Shown here in pieces: positions 1 to 10,927 of a stretch of DNA of 64,000 nt. Source of the DNA: Moringa oleifera (Eukaryota > Streptophyta > Magnoliopsida > Brassicales > Moringaceae). The first letter of the stretch is position 1; each line of letters begins with the position of its first letter. The position numbers and the translations under genes were made by a program. The stretch spans positions 5,892,501 to 5,956,500 of the forward strand of contig JAJFZO010000747.1 of NCBI GenBank assembly GCA_021397835.1. Reading direction: 5' to 3'. A model generated the notes under the pieces. It had not been told where the DNA came from. It saw nothing but the letters and a program-made list of their open reading frames with translations, and did no database searches.

Positions 1-1306
1 ATTTTTGATACCCAAGATGGTAGTACGGAAGTTAGAACAATTGCAAAGATGATTTTTATGAGGAAGTTTAGGTGATGAGTTTAAATATCATCTTTTTAAA
101 TGAAAGATTATTACATAACTAGTATGTAATAGAGGACTTAAGGTTAAATCCTATCCTCTTTTAATAAGGCTCTATTAAGGAAATGGGTTTAAAGATTTAT
201 CATAGAGGAAGAAAGAATATGGAGAAGGGTGGTGGAAGCAAAGTATGGGATAATGGAAAAGGTTGGGCGACTAGGTTGGGAAATGAAAGCTATGGTACCA
301 GTGTATGGAAAGCCATTAGAAAAGAGTGGGAGGAGTTCCAACTTTTTGTGAGATTCAAGATTGGGAGAGGAAATACCGTCAAGTTTTGGCAAGGCTTATG
401 GTGTGGTGATAGAACACTTATGGAGATCTTTTTGAAAATGTGTCATCTTGCATGCAACTAAAAAGTATAGGTAAGTAAATACATTACTTCACATGAAGAA
501 GAAGTGGCGTGAGAGGTGGGTTTTAGGAGGGACATTCAAGATTGGGAAGTGTGACTGATAGGGGTAGTTCTTGGAGCATATTTATAAGGTGAAACCAAAC
601 TTGAAAAAAAAAGATGAGGTGATTTAGAGTGGGGACAAGGCAAGAAAGTTCTAGGTAAAGTCCTTCTCTATGAAGATTGAGGAAAACCAAGTAAGATAGG
701 TAGTCATAAGGTTTCTTTATAAACTAATATGGCAGGCTATAGCACCCACTAAGGTGTCATTTTGTTTTTGCACGGGAGGTAGCTTGGGGCAAGCCCTTAA
801 CTCTTGATAATCTTCAAAAAGAAAGAAACCTTACATTACCAAATAGATGTTTCTTATGTAAAGAACAATAGTTGTCAGTGAACCATGCAATGATTTGGTG
901 CCATTGGACCAGAGAGTTATAAAGGAGTGCGTTGAATGTGACATATCAAGTTTGGGTAATGACAAGATCAGTGGTAGATGAGGCAAGAGCTTACACAGTT
1001 TTGGGGAATGTAAGGGTTAAAAAGAAAGTTGTTGTATTAATTTTGTTTCTGGTTTTGTGGCTAGTATAGGGAGAGAGGAATAGAAAAGCTTTTGAAGGGA
1101 AAGAAACACCCATTTAGGTAGCTAGGGATAAATGGCTTTATACCCTTAAGCTGTGAGTAACGGGAGAATCTTTTATAAATGAAGAGGACCTTGTATATTT
1201 TATAGATTTCTTTACTTTTAGATAAGAACTAACTTAGTTATGCATATGAGTGGCATCCCCTTGATGCCTTATATATAATATATTTTTGTTTATGATAAAA
1301 AAAAGA
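1..1306 (+). mobile_element. LINE (non-LTR retrotransposon) 3' portion, decayed
   Basis: Plus-strand translation of 183-461 gives the linker that follows reverse transcriptase in plant L1-type LINEs, with the motifs VWKAIRKEWEEFQ, RFKIGRGNTVKFW and GLWCGD. Further on, in shifted frames around 730-900, come IWQAIAPTKVSF and a broken zf-RVT-like segment. Many stops and frameshifts show it is dead. The relic ends near 1287-1306 with a short A-rich tail, as expected for the 3' end of a LINE. The reverse transcriptase and endonuclease would lie to the left of the window. The family assignment rests on recognised motifs, not on a search. Confidence 0.75.
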
Positions 1307-2439
1307 TAATTAGATAGATTTTAATTAGATAAATATACTTATTTTTAATTTATATTATATTTAAATTAATATTATTTTTATATAATTTTAGAGATAGATG
1401 GGTGATTAAATAATTATATTATTAAATCATTAGCTAATTAAATAATTAAATAGATTAATTTAGATTTAGATTTAAATAAGATAAATGTGCTTGTTTTTAA
1501 TGCAATTTAGATAATTTTATATTTAAATTAGAAATTAAATTTAGATAACTGTATTGTTGTATTTAATTAGTTGTGTAATATTATGACATGTAATTTTCAT
1601 ATTTATAATTAATTTTGTGTGCATTAATTAGAATAAATACTTAGTGTATAGTGATAAAACTTTAAATGACATAATGATATTTTTAACCTTAGACACCATT
1701 TAAGATTTATAAATGAGCCTGTTATTATAGTCTATGTGTAGCATATGTGGATTGAAATAAATTATTAATTTATAAATCTTGAATTGTTTAATTTGGACAG
1801 TATGGAAATGTAATGTTTGTGTGTAACATATAATGCACAAATCATGATTTATTTTATTTCATAACAAATTTCGTACAACATGTTCTTTATTCTTCGAGTA
1901 CATATTAGTAGATATTGTTTGGTGTTTTGATATTTAAAAAAAAATTACTAGCAATATCTACTTGTAAGTTATGTACTTAGAGGACTAGGGGGACATGTTA
2001 CTGAAATTTTTATGAAATAAAGTAAATCATGATTTTATGCATCATGTACTTCACATAAATGTTACATTTTGAATAATGCAGAACCATCTTAACTTTGAAG
2101 AGTGGTTGGCATGCATACATATCCATTAGTAGAATAAATTTGACATATTAATATATGAAGTTGTAAACACCAAAATGGACAAGACTTGAACGTATGTTGC
2201 TTTAAGGTCAAATAAGTATGATAAAGGCGTAAATGGGTTCTTAAATTATGCTTTTAAAATTTTTGGTAATCTTTAGCAAATTCATTACATATGCACGAAA
2301 TATGATAATATGAAATACAGTATTCCATGTGAGATACGAGATCACCGAAGCTATTAAAATTGGATATGGCACATAAAACCATGCACAAGTGAATCTTCTA
2401 CAAGTAGGAATGTTAAAGTTGTTAAAAAGGATGCACATT
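1307..2439. other. AT-rich intergenic sequence, no feature recognised
   Basis: This stretch is highly AT-rich, with many short TTTAAATTA-like runs. I see no coding similarity and no clear repeat structure. It separates the LINE tail from the CACTA relic. Confidence 0.5.
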
Positions 2440-3010
2440 GGCAACATCGTAGAGATGGTCCAAGAGGTATTTACAAAGTACTATGTGAACCTACCAACTT
2501 TGAGAAGTTAGTTAGTGATGCTAAGAAACCTTTATACTCTATGTGTAAAAAGTTCACCAAACTATTTGTTTTAGTTAAACTTTACAATTTAAAGGCAAAA
2601 TATGGTTGGTTTAAGCAAAACTTCAGGGAACTTTTTAACTTGGTATTTGATGTATTGTCTGAGAATAATAAAATACCTAAATCCATATATAATGCCAAAA
2701 AAAAAAATGTTAACTACATTACACAGAGTATTAAAAGATCCATGCATATCTAAATGACTTACTTTATGTTGCAAAGAATATCAAGATGAAACTTGATGTC
2801 CAACTTATGGGTTTTTCAAAAGGAAAGTATGAAGAAAATTAACTAGGCATTTGATTATTCAACTCCAAATAGGAGACTTCTTACTAGTGGATATGTTAAA
2901 CAAGCTCACCATAATCTTCTTTAACAATCTCATTTATATGTGTTGATGAATACGATTGAAGTTCAACCATATATAATTGATCTACCATTACTAGTAGCAC
3001 ATGAAAGACA
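2440..3010 (+). pseudogene. CACTA (En/Spm) Tnp2 transposase relic with internal deletion
   Basis: The plus strand reads through KKFTKLFVLVKLYNLKAKYGW and SENNKIPKSIYNAKK, which match the conserved N-terminal part of plant CACTA Tnp2 proteins, just before the Transposase_21 core. About 60 bases after the last recognisable N-terminal codon, at 2836-3000, the reading continues as LLTSGYVKQAHHN and LYVLMNTIEVQPYI. That resembles the segment between DUF4218 and DUF4216 of the same family. The whole catalytic core is therefore missing, as in non-autonomous deletion derivatives. Stops and frameshifts interrupt both parts. It lies on the opposite strand from the larger CACTA relic at 6760-10333, so it is a separate copy. 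Confidence 0.7.
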
Positions 3011-4598
3011 ATTTCAAATCTTAATTATAATTTTTTTTTAAAATTATTAAAGTTTTAATGTATTAGAGTATTAATGGAATGGGTAGGTTTAATGTGTTAG
3101 TTTGTTGATATTTATATGTATGTTTATGTATTAGAGAAATAATTAATATTTATGTAGATGTTAGTTTTTGTGTCTTTATGAGATGGTTAACTTGTTGGTT
3201 TAGGTATGTGTTTATGTGATGGTTAATTTATTAGTTTATGTATATGTTAATAGAATAGATAGGTTTATTGTGTTAGTTTGTTAATGTACATGTGTGTTGG
3301 TGTATTAAAAAAAAAGAAATAATATTTTATGTATATCTTGGTTTATATATATATATATATGTTAATGTGATGATTTTGTTGCTTTTATGTATATATGGCT
3401 ATGTTAATAGAATGAATAGATTTAATGTAGAATGGATAAATTTACTAATTTGTTAGTCCATCCGTTTGGTGTACTGACGAAAGAATTAATGTAAAGTTAT
3501 ATTTTTGTTCATGTATATTGTAACTAAGAAATTATTTTTTGTATTTTATTTTTACTTAAAGAATTATCACTTTATAATTATAAAATTATTATTTATTAGT
3601 TAATATTATTTTGTATTTTATATTTTTTTATAAAATTATTATTTTATAAGAAATAAGAAAAATAAAAAAATACAAATTATGAATATTCTTTCATAGTTGT
3701 TTAACAAGTGGAAAGAAAAGTTTCATTTAAATAATTTATTAATTTAATAATATTTAAATATTTAAATAGATAATAATAAATTAATGCGATCACTTTTTTA
3801 TGGTTATTTAACAACAGTAAAGAAAACTTTAAATTTTAAATAATAAAATGTGAGCAAATTGCTTGAAATAGCACCCCACTTATTCACTTCTGTCAAAATT
3901 ACCAATGAATGTTTTTTTTTATAGAAGTTTTCATGGAGTGAATTATCAAAAATACCTTCATGACTTTTTATTAAACAACCCTTTTGACTCTTTAATGGTT
4001 AAGGAAAGCAGTATGATGTGTTCGAAATAGCTTCTGCTTCTCTCTCTTTGAATGCCACATATGTATTACTTATCAATTGCAATTCTCTCTTGTTATTGTC
4101 TTTCTTCAACACTTGAGTCTTGAATGACTTTGATAATTCCTTGAAGATTATGATGAGCTTATGTTGGGTATTTGAAAAATATCTTGTTAAGTATATTGTG
4201 CCGGGATGTTGTTGCGAAAGCGGTTTACAATACAAGTGAATATTTGCATAATAACATCAAGAAATCTACTATTGATGCCTAAGTGAAGGAAGTATGTCTT
4301 GTATACCAAAAAGAAAATATTTATTAACAATATAGATTGTTAAGAGCTTTGATGACTACACTGTTATGGGGAAAAAAAAAAAGACAAATTCACGTCTTGC
4401 AAGTAAAGCACATAGACAACATAGGACTGATTTGTTAATTTGTTAATAACAAGATTGTAACTTTTTTTTTTCATGCATTGTTACAATATTTCGTGTCATT
4501 TTTTAGTTAAGCATCCATAAAATCATAATATTGTTTCATATTTGTATAAAATGTGTAATCTTTTCTAAATCATGCTGTAAGGTAAAAAAAATAAATTA
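3011..4598. other. AT-rich intergenic sequence
   Basis: No coding similarity was recognised. It contains a short TA run near 3344-3360 and long A/T homopolymers. Around 3865 is a TAGCACCCCACT motif, and a similar one recurs at 37349 (see findings). Confidence 0.4.
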
Positions 4599-4870
4599 TG
4601 GCTTAATTAGTAAAAACATGCATTATTTTATGAAATTATGTTTTAATTTGGTAAATTCCATGACTTAATGTTTCGCAATGATATGTTGACAAATTGTGGC
4701 TTAATTGTTAGAAACATGCATTATTTTATGAAAACATTATTTTTAGATTTCATCACTTAATAATTGCAAACAAATCGTGGCTTACTTAGTAGAAACATGC
4801 ATTAAAATTCGAAATCATGCCTTGTTTTGGTAGATTCCATGACTTAATCTTTTTGAAGTTAATTATGTAT
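4599..4870. repeat. Degenerate tandem triplication, 81-98 bp unit
   Basis: Three consecutive copies start with TGGCTTAnTTnnTAnAAACATGC at 4599, 4697 and 4778. Each continues through a variant of TTCCATGACTTAAT or CATCACTTAAT. Spacings are 98 and 81 bp. No coding potential is visible. Confidence 0.75.
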
Positions 4871-4959
4871 TGATTACATAATTTATGTATTTTTTTAGAA
4901 TATCATGTTTAATTTTTGAATATCATGCTTTTAATGCAGTATGAAGATTGCGGTAACAT

Positions 4960-5670
4960 GAAAATGGTAAGTGGTCTAAATCAAATCGAAGTATTGAATA
5001 CACTGACAAATCTCGCAGAACTAAAGGTAATGTTGTTTAGAGGGATTTGACTTATGAGCAGCTATTAGGCTAGGTTAAATCTTGTATGAAAGTTGATTTC
5101 TCTAAGTATGATATTATAATGCTTACAATTGTTATCTCGAGAAAAATCACCTCAAAATCAAGATCTAAGTAATGATATTGTGTTTTTATTGTATGACAAT
5201 AATGAAAATTTTCGCGTAGTTATAGATTTAGTAGAGAAGAATTTTGTTGAGAACAAACATAATCTTTGTAATGGTGGAACTCCTGTACAAGTTAATATTT
5301 TCAATTCTTCCATCAGGAGTAATCAAGGTATGATGGAATCCTTACTATGTGACCTTATCCCCTTGTTGAAGTTGAAAATTTTTGAATGAAGACATTTTTT
5401 CATAATTGAGACTCAACATACTAATGAGATCAATGCAAATGAGCTAATAAACTATAATTTTATGTATGAATAACCAATCCTAGACACTTAGCCCATTTAG
5501 CCGATTGACGAAGAGCTTATGGATCATTTGCCCTTTACACAACCTTCTGTACCACCTTATGTGATACCTAATTACGCTGAAGCAACCATTGCCATTAGTG
5601 ATGAGGATCTGAGAAGGTATAGTGTCCTAGATCCTAAGTTATATTATATTGCTCCAACCTTATTGTGAAA
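4960..5670 (+). pseudogene. Unassigned transposon-like coding relic
   Basis: An open stretch of 86 codons (5129-5389) and flanking open segments in the same or neighbouring frames read like a real but damaged protein. It contains acidic and hydrophobic segments (SNDIVFLLYDNNENFRVVI) and, downstream at about 5490-5670, DEELMDHLPFTQPSVPPYV and PNYAEATIAISDEDL. The style resembles the N-terminal region of MULE-type transposases, but I cannot place it in a family with certainty. It lies between two CACTA relics. Confidence 0.35.
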
Positions 5671-6260
5671 TCAATGACCCTGAATTAATACCTTACAAAG
5701 ATGTCAATTTTTTCCTAATTAAAAAGAGTTGAAATAGTTCTTATGTATGTATATGTTGACTAAAAACTTTGAATTTAGAGTCTTTTGAAGGTTTATACTA
5801 TGAAAATTAAACAAAACTAATTCTTTAAGTTAGATAGTGTAATTTGGCACACACTTGCATAGTAAAGAAGTTGCATCGATGACATCAACAAGCAAATTTT
5901 ACTATTATTAAGCAGATTGTAATCCAAAAACTATTCATTAATGCTAGAATCATAATGCTTGAAGACACCATAAGTGATATGAAAGAGTTGTATAGTATAC
6001 AGATATTATAAGGCGAAGCTTGGAAAGTGAAAGAGCATGCACTATCTTTTACATATGATAATCCAATTAAGTCATACCAACATTTATTATCATATTGTTA
6101 TATGTCGTAAAAGAGTAAACTAGAAACTATGGTCACTTATGCATAAAAGATGAGACTAATCGATTTTAAATATTTTTTTATAGTTCTTGGAAAATTATTG
6201 AGGGGCTTCAAGCAGTGATCACATTGGTCATTGCTATGATATCACTTACTTGAAAAGACT

Positions 6261-6400
6261 TCAACATATTAAAGCAAAAAGATGCAACATATTGCAACAA
6301 GTCATTGCAAAATTGGGCAGTAGGTCTGTTTCAACATAGTAAGGTAAAAAGATGCAACATATGGCAGCAAGTTACTACCAAATTTGGCAATAAGTTGCTG
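6261..6400. repeat. 70-bp tandem duplication
   Basis: Two diverged copies begin TCAACATAnTAA at 6261 and 6331, each followed by AAAAAGATGCAACATAT and a GCAACAAG-like or GCAGCAAG-like segment. A partial third, more degenerate motif follows. It sits at the 3' side of the minus-strand CACTA relic. Confidence 0.65.
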
Positions 6401-6759
6401 CAAAATATAGCAATAAGTCTATTGCAACATAATACCAAAATAAAGGAGTTGCACCTTGTCCATGTTCTGCTGCATTAATTGAGGAGTTCTCATGATGTTG
6501 CTTAGATTTAGACTCCAAACTAGGACTAAAATTATTACTTGAACATACAATACTCAAACATTTATGTCTTGGCATTTTTGAAAGTAATGCTTAATGTCTG
6601 AGACATCGTATAAAGAAAACAAGTGAAAGTTATATCAAAAGAATAAATATAATACAATACAAAGCCATGTACAATAATATAACATGCTACTTTGTTGTAA
6701 AAATGAACTTCTAGAAAAACTAAGAACATAAAAATCAACCTTAAGCATCGTTAATGTGA

Positions 6760-7371
6760 TTACAAACCGTTATCCTCATTGTCATTCTCTCCATTGGTAG
6801 CTTTTACAACATCACTTTCCATCCTTTGTGCCACATCTTCTCCACCATCATTGTTAACATCATCTCTAAGCCAATTTGAATCATCTTGCACATCTTTTAG
6901 AGTTTCAAGCCCCACTTCATTAGATTGATCTCTATTGAGAGATGACACATTACTCATGTCAAATGTATCCCTTAATTTTACATGCTTGATAACAAACCAA
7001 TCTTTATGAATCTCATATTTAGTATAGAACATTTTTTTGACTTGTGTTACTAATACAAGCAGATTATTAATCAAATTATTACCTTTGTGAATCAAGCATG
7101 AAAAATTCACAATGGTGTTTTCAAATCTATTTATTTCACAACCTCTATTAATATCAATCCAATCACATTTGAATAATACAAACTTATATCTGTCATAATA
7201 ATTTAATTGAATAATGTCTGTTATTGCTCCATAATAACTAACTTCTCCTTCAACAAGTCGCCTATCCCTTGCACTAGCATAGCTTATTATTTTGATAGTA
7301 ACACCAACTCTACTATTTTGAGTTTTTAAGTGTTTTTCATTGTTCTCCAATGTGAAACCTAAATTCATCAA
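6760..7371 (-). pseudogene. CACTA C-terminal DUF4216 region
   Basis: An uninterrupted 203-codon minus-strand frame carries the signature of DUF4216, the domain at the C-terminus of plant CACTA Tnp2 proteins. Key pieces are the TQNSRVGVTIKIISYASARD segment, VEGEVSYYGAITDIIQLNYY, KFVLFKCDWIDINRGCEI and VNFSCLIHKGNN. The C-terminal tail is acidic (DDVNNDGGEDVAQRM). DUF4216 has no known enzymatic function. This fragment is better preserved than the transposase core upstream, but it has no intact promoter or start of its own and is part of the broken element. Confidence 0.85.
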
Positions 7372-8189
7372 TGATATAACTAGTATATCTTCTAATCACT
7401 TCATTACAACTACAAGTAAGGCATCCAATTTAATTAGTGACTTACGTATTTTCTTGTGCATCCAAGTATATAACCTATTTATTTTAGAAAAATAGTTAAC
7501 ATAGAACATTCTAAATTGAGTAATGTATCACATGTCAAATTATACTTACTCGATCATAAAACCAATCATTAAAAGTTTGGCTCTGAATCTTATCAACATC
7601 ATATTGTGATAAATGATGTGACTAATTTTGTCTCTTAATAACTTCCTCATGTTCCCTACATGTAATACATCATATAAGAATTTAATTTTCTTTTTAAAAA
7701 AGTATTATTTTGTCAGATATGTAAAAGATATAAAAGGTGTCTTATACATCTTACTTTCAGAATATGGTTATTGCTTTGGTATTGAATAACACAAAACGAT
7801 GAGCTTAAACCAATGTTTGCTTGTCAAGCACAACTCGAGATACCCTCTTTCACTTTTACACTTAAAACCCATGTTGTCATTTTTTACCCCAAGGGTTTAC
7901 CTCTAATTGATAAAATAGATACTCTTTGAAAATTTAAAGTATCATCCTCAAAATTTCTTATAGGTCGATTGAACCTAGTTTCAACTCCAGAAAAGTATCT
8001 TAAACAAAAAGTTAAACTTTCTTATGCTAAGTACCTTTTTGCAATTGAACCTTTCGACTAAGCTCTATTGCGTACATATGACTTGAGGCTCAAAAGAAAC
8101 CTATTTGAACAAGAACAATAATGCAACATCTTTAATATATTCATTAATATTTTATTTTAACAAACAAGATATACAAAATAATTTAATAT

Positions 8190-9620
8190 TTACCTCTCAA
8201 TAGGATACATCCATCAATATATAACTGGACTAGCAATTTTTGCCTCATCAGCTAGATGACTAACTAAATGCACCATAACAGTAAAAAAAATGAAAGGGAA
8301 AATATCTTTTTCATTTTGCAAAGAGTTAAAGCAATAGATTACTAAAACCGCTCAAGTTCACAATCATGAAGTATTTTGGAGCAAATGTGTTTGAAAAAAT
8401 TGCATAACTCAATTATAACCATACTTACACCATGTGGTAAAGATCCTCACAATGTTATGGGAAGAAACTCTTGCATTAAGATATGACAATCATAGCTTTT
8501 GAGCCTTAATAGCTTACATTGCTTAAGTTGAACACAATTTGATATGTTGACTAAATATTCATTTGAAACTTTTAACTACTTAAGAATATTTAGAAAGATA
8601 TCATTTTCTTTCAAAGTCATTTGATAGCAAGCCTTAGGTAAATACTCCACATTACTATTAGGGCGTTTTTGTAGATGAAGCTCATTTCTTGCGCCCATGT
8701 CTGAAGGTCAAATCTTTCTTTGTAGTTATCTTTTGATTTTCCTTCTTGTCCCAACAATGTATTGATAATATCATCACAAACATTTTTTTTATATGCATAA
8801 CATTTAGATTATGATGCAATAAAAGATGCTTTCAATAAGATGAAGAGAAAAAAAATGCTGTTTTTTTTCCATGGATGTATTATACCTTCATTTCCACTAT
8901 CATTCAAGCATTCTAGTTGCCTTAAAATTGTGGTCCCAGATGGTAGTGTAAGTGCACTCCTACATTCATGATTTCCATCAAAAGAATGTCGATTAAATCG
9001 GTACTTATGGCTAGGCTTCAACCATTCATGATGACATATATAACTAAACTTTTCTACTGTGTTATAGCCACATTAATGCAGTTTCATAGTCACATGATGG
9101 GTAGGCATATTGTCCTTTTATGCTCCATCCAGATAGCTTGGCATATGCCAAAAAGTTATTAATAGTCCATACTAATGCAGCATGTAGTGAAAAACTCTAA
9201 TTTGCAATAATATCAAAAGTTTCAATCCTAACTTCCCATAAGTCTTTCAATTCATCAATCAAAGGTTGCACAAAGATATCAAATTTATAATCAGGTCCAA
9301 TCAGACGAGGAATCAACAATGAAAGAATAAAATTAGGTTGTTTAATGCACAACCATTGAGGCAAATTATATAGAATTAAGATAACAACCCAAGTGCTGTG
9401 AATAGCACCAATATATTCTTGAATGGGTTAAAATAATAGGTTGCCAATCCAAGACGCACATTACAAAAATCCATGGCGAATCCAAGATAATGAGAATCAA
9501 GTTCCTTCCAAGTTTGTGAATCTACTAGATGTCATATGAATCCATCCTTAGCGTGACCTCCATCATGCCATTTCATCAAAGCTATAGTCATTAAAGACAT
9601 AAACAATCTTTTAATCTTGG
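8190..9620 (-). pseudogene. CACTA Tnp2 transposase core (Transposase_21) and DUF4218, broken
   Basis: Minus-strand translation shows, in order: a 9600-9430 segment with VDSQTWKELDSHYLGFAMDF and NVRLGLATYYFNPF, then ILYNLPQWLCIKQPNFILSL and QPLIDELKDLW down to about 9240, and a GWSIKGQYA segment near 9110. These are characteristic of the Transposase_21 family, which cuts and pastes CACTA elements. Near 8500-8190 follow YLRLKSYDCHILMQEFLPI and MVHLVSHLADEAKIASPV, typical of DUF4218. Several in-frame stops and frame changes mean no transposase can be made from it. Confidence 0.85.
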
Positions 9621-9847
9621 TTTTAGAAGAAACCAATGCAATAACTTTGCAAGTTTATTCTTTCTCTTTCTTGAAGTATGTTCAAAGTCATCTACTACAG
9701 TATTTTTATTTAATTTCTATCTAGATAAACCACATTCTGAACATGTATCTGCATCGACCTTATCTTTTCAAAAGAATATGCAATTGTTTGGACAAACATG
9801 AATCTTCTCATATCCAAGACCTAAACCCTTGATGATTTTTTTTTACC

Positions 9848-10333
9848 TCATAGAATGATTTTGGCAATGTATTTTCCTCTGGTAATGCATCTTTTAACAA
9901 CCTCAAAAAAAATGGATAATGATTTGTTACTCCATTCATTAAGGTACTTCAAACGATACAAATGTACTATGAAAAACAATTTTATATAGTTCTTGTAGCA
10001 GGGATATAATTTTTTCTTAGCCCCTTTAAGGAACTCATAAAAAGCATGTGTAGGATTCCTTTTCATAGCTTCGTCTCTTTCATTAGTATCACATTCACTT
10101 TTGTTTTTCACTTCATTATGCAATAGATGCATGGAAAAAACATCATATAACAAGCCATGTATATAATGTTCAAGACCATTTTTTTGCTCATTAACTGTAC
10201 TAGTAGAGGTATCAAATGTTTCCTCATGAAATATCCATCGAACATCACCTTTGAGGAAATCATAATAAATTAAATGATCAAAAACATCTCCCCTTGTAAA
10301 CCAATACGTGTTGATGCATTTTATACTGGGCAT
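9848..10333 (-). pseudogene. CACTA Tnp2 N-terminal region relic
   Basis: A 161-codon minus-strand frame has an N-terminus resembling the transposase-associated region of Tnp2 (CINTYWFTRGDVFDHLI), followed by an EHYIHGLLYDVF segment, and ends with FLKGAKKKLYPCYKN and LKYLNEWSNKS. The position, directly upstream of the Transposase_21 relic in the same orientation, supports this. It is separated from the core by a frame change. It is part of the dead element. Confidence 0.7.
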
Positions 10334-10684
10334 AAGATTTTACCATCTTTAAATGATCTCTTAAATGCAAAATTTAGAAAGTTGTGAACCTCCTGAATGT
10401 ACTTATACCTTACCCATAATGTAAGACTTATCCATGATTTATCCATTGACTAACAAGTAACTGAAATGATAAATATTTAAAATTGAAAAAATTTAGCTAA
10501 GTTTCTAACCATGGAGTGTTAAAATATGGTTACAATAATACAATACAAGTGCACTAAATGCATACTTAGCTATGAGACACCTAAAGAAGAAGATATAACA
10601 CCACAATGGGAAGGCCTACAAGGATTTGTCTTCTTTCAAAAAACAAACCTATAAGGATGGTAATATCTAAAATTCTTGGTGCAA

Positions 10685-10927
10685 TAAGTAGTATACAGTA
10701 TGTGGCATGCAAAGTATGTAGTATGCAGTAAATAGTATGTAGTACATAGTATAAGTAGTATGCAGTATGCAATAAGTAGTATGCAATATGATAGTATGTA
10801 GTATGCAGTATGTAGCATATATGCAGTATAAGCAATATGCAGTATGCAATATGTATGCAGTATGCAGTATGCAGTACATAATATGGTAATATGTAGTATG
10901 CAGTGTGTAGTATGACAATATGCAGTA
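10685..10927. repeat. Minisatellite built on a 7-bp AGTATGC/AGTATGT unit
   Basis: About 240 bases consist almost entirely of variants of AGTATGC, AGTATGT and AATATGC in tandem. The array creates several artificial open frames rich in Tyr, Leu and His on the minus strand. It lies in the leader of the CACTA element. Confidence 0.9.

Noticed and set aside
10581..10918. Overlapping minus-strand frames of 60-84 codons rich in Tyr, His and Leu
   Set aside because: Produced by the AGTATGC array in all phases; no protein character.
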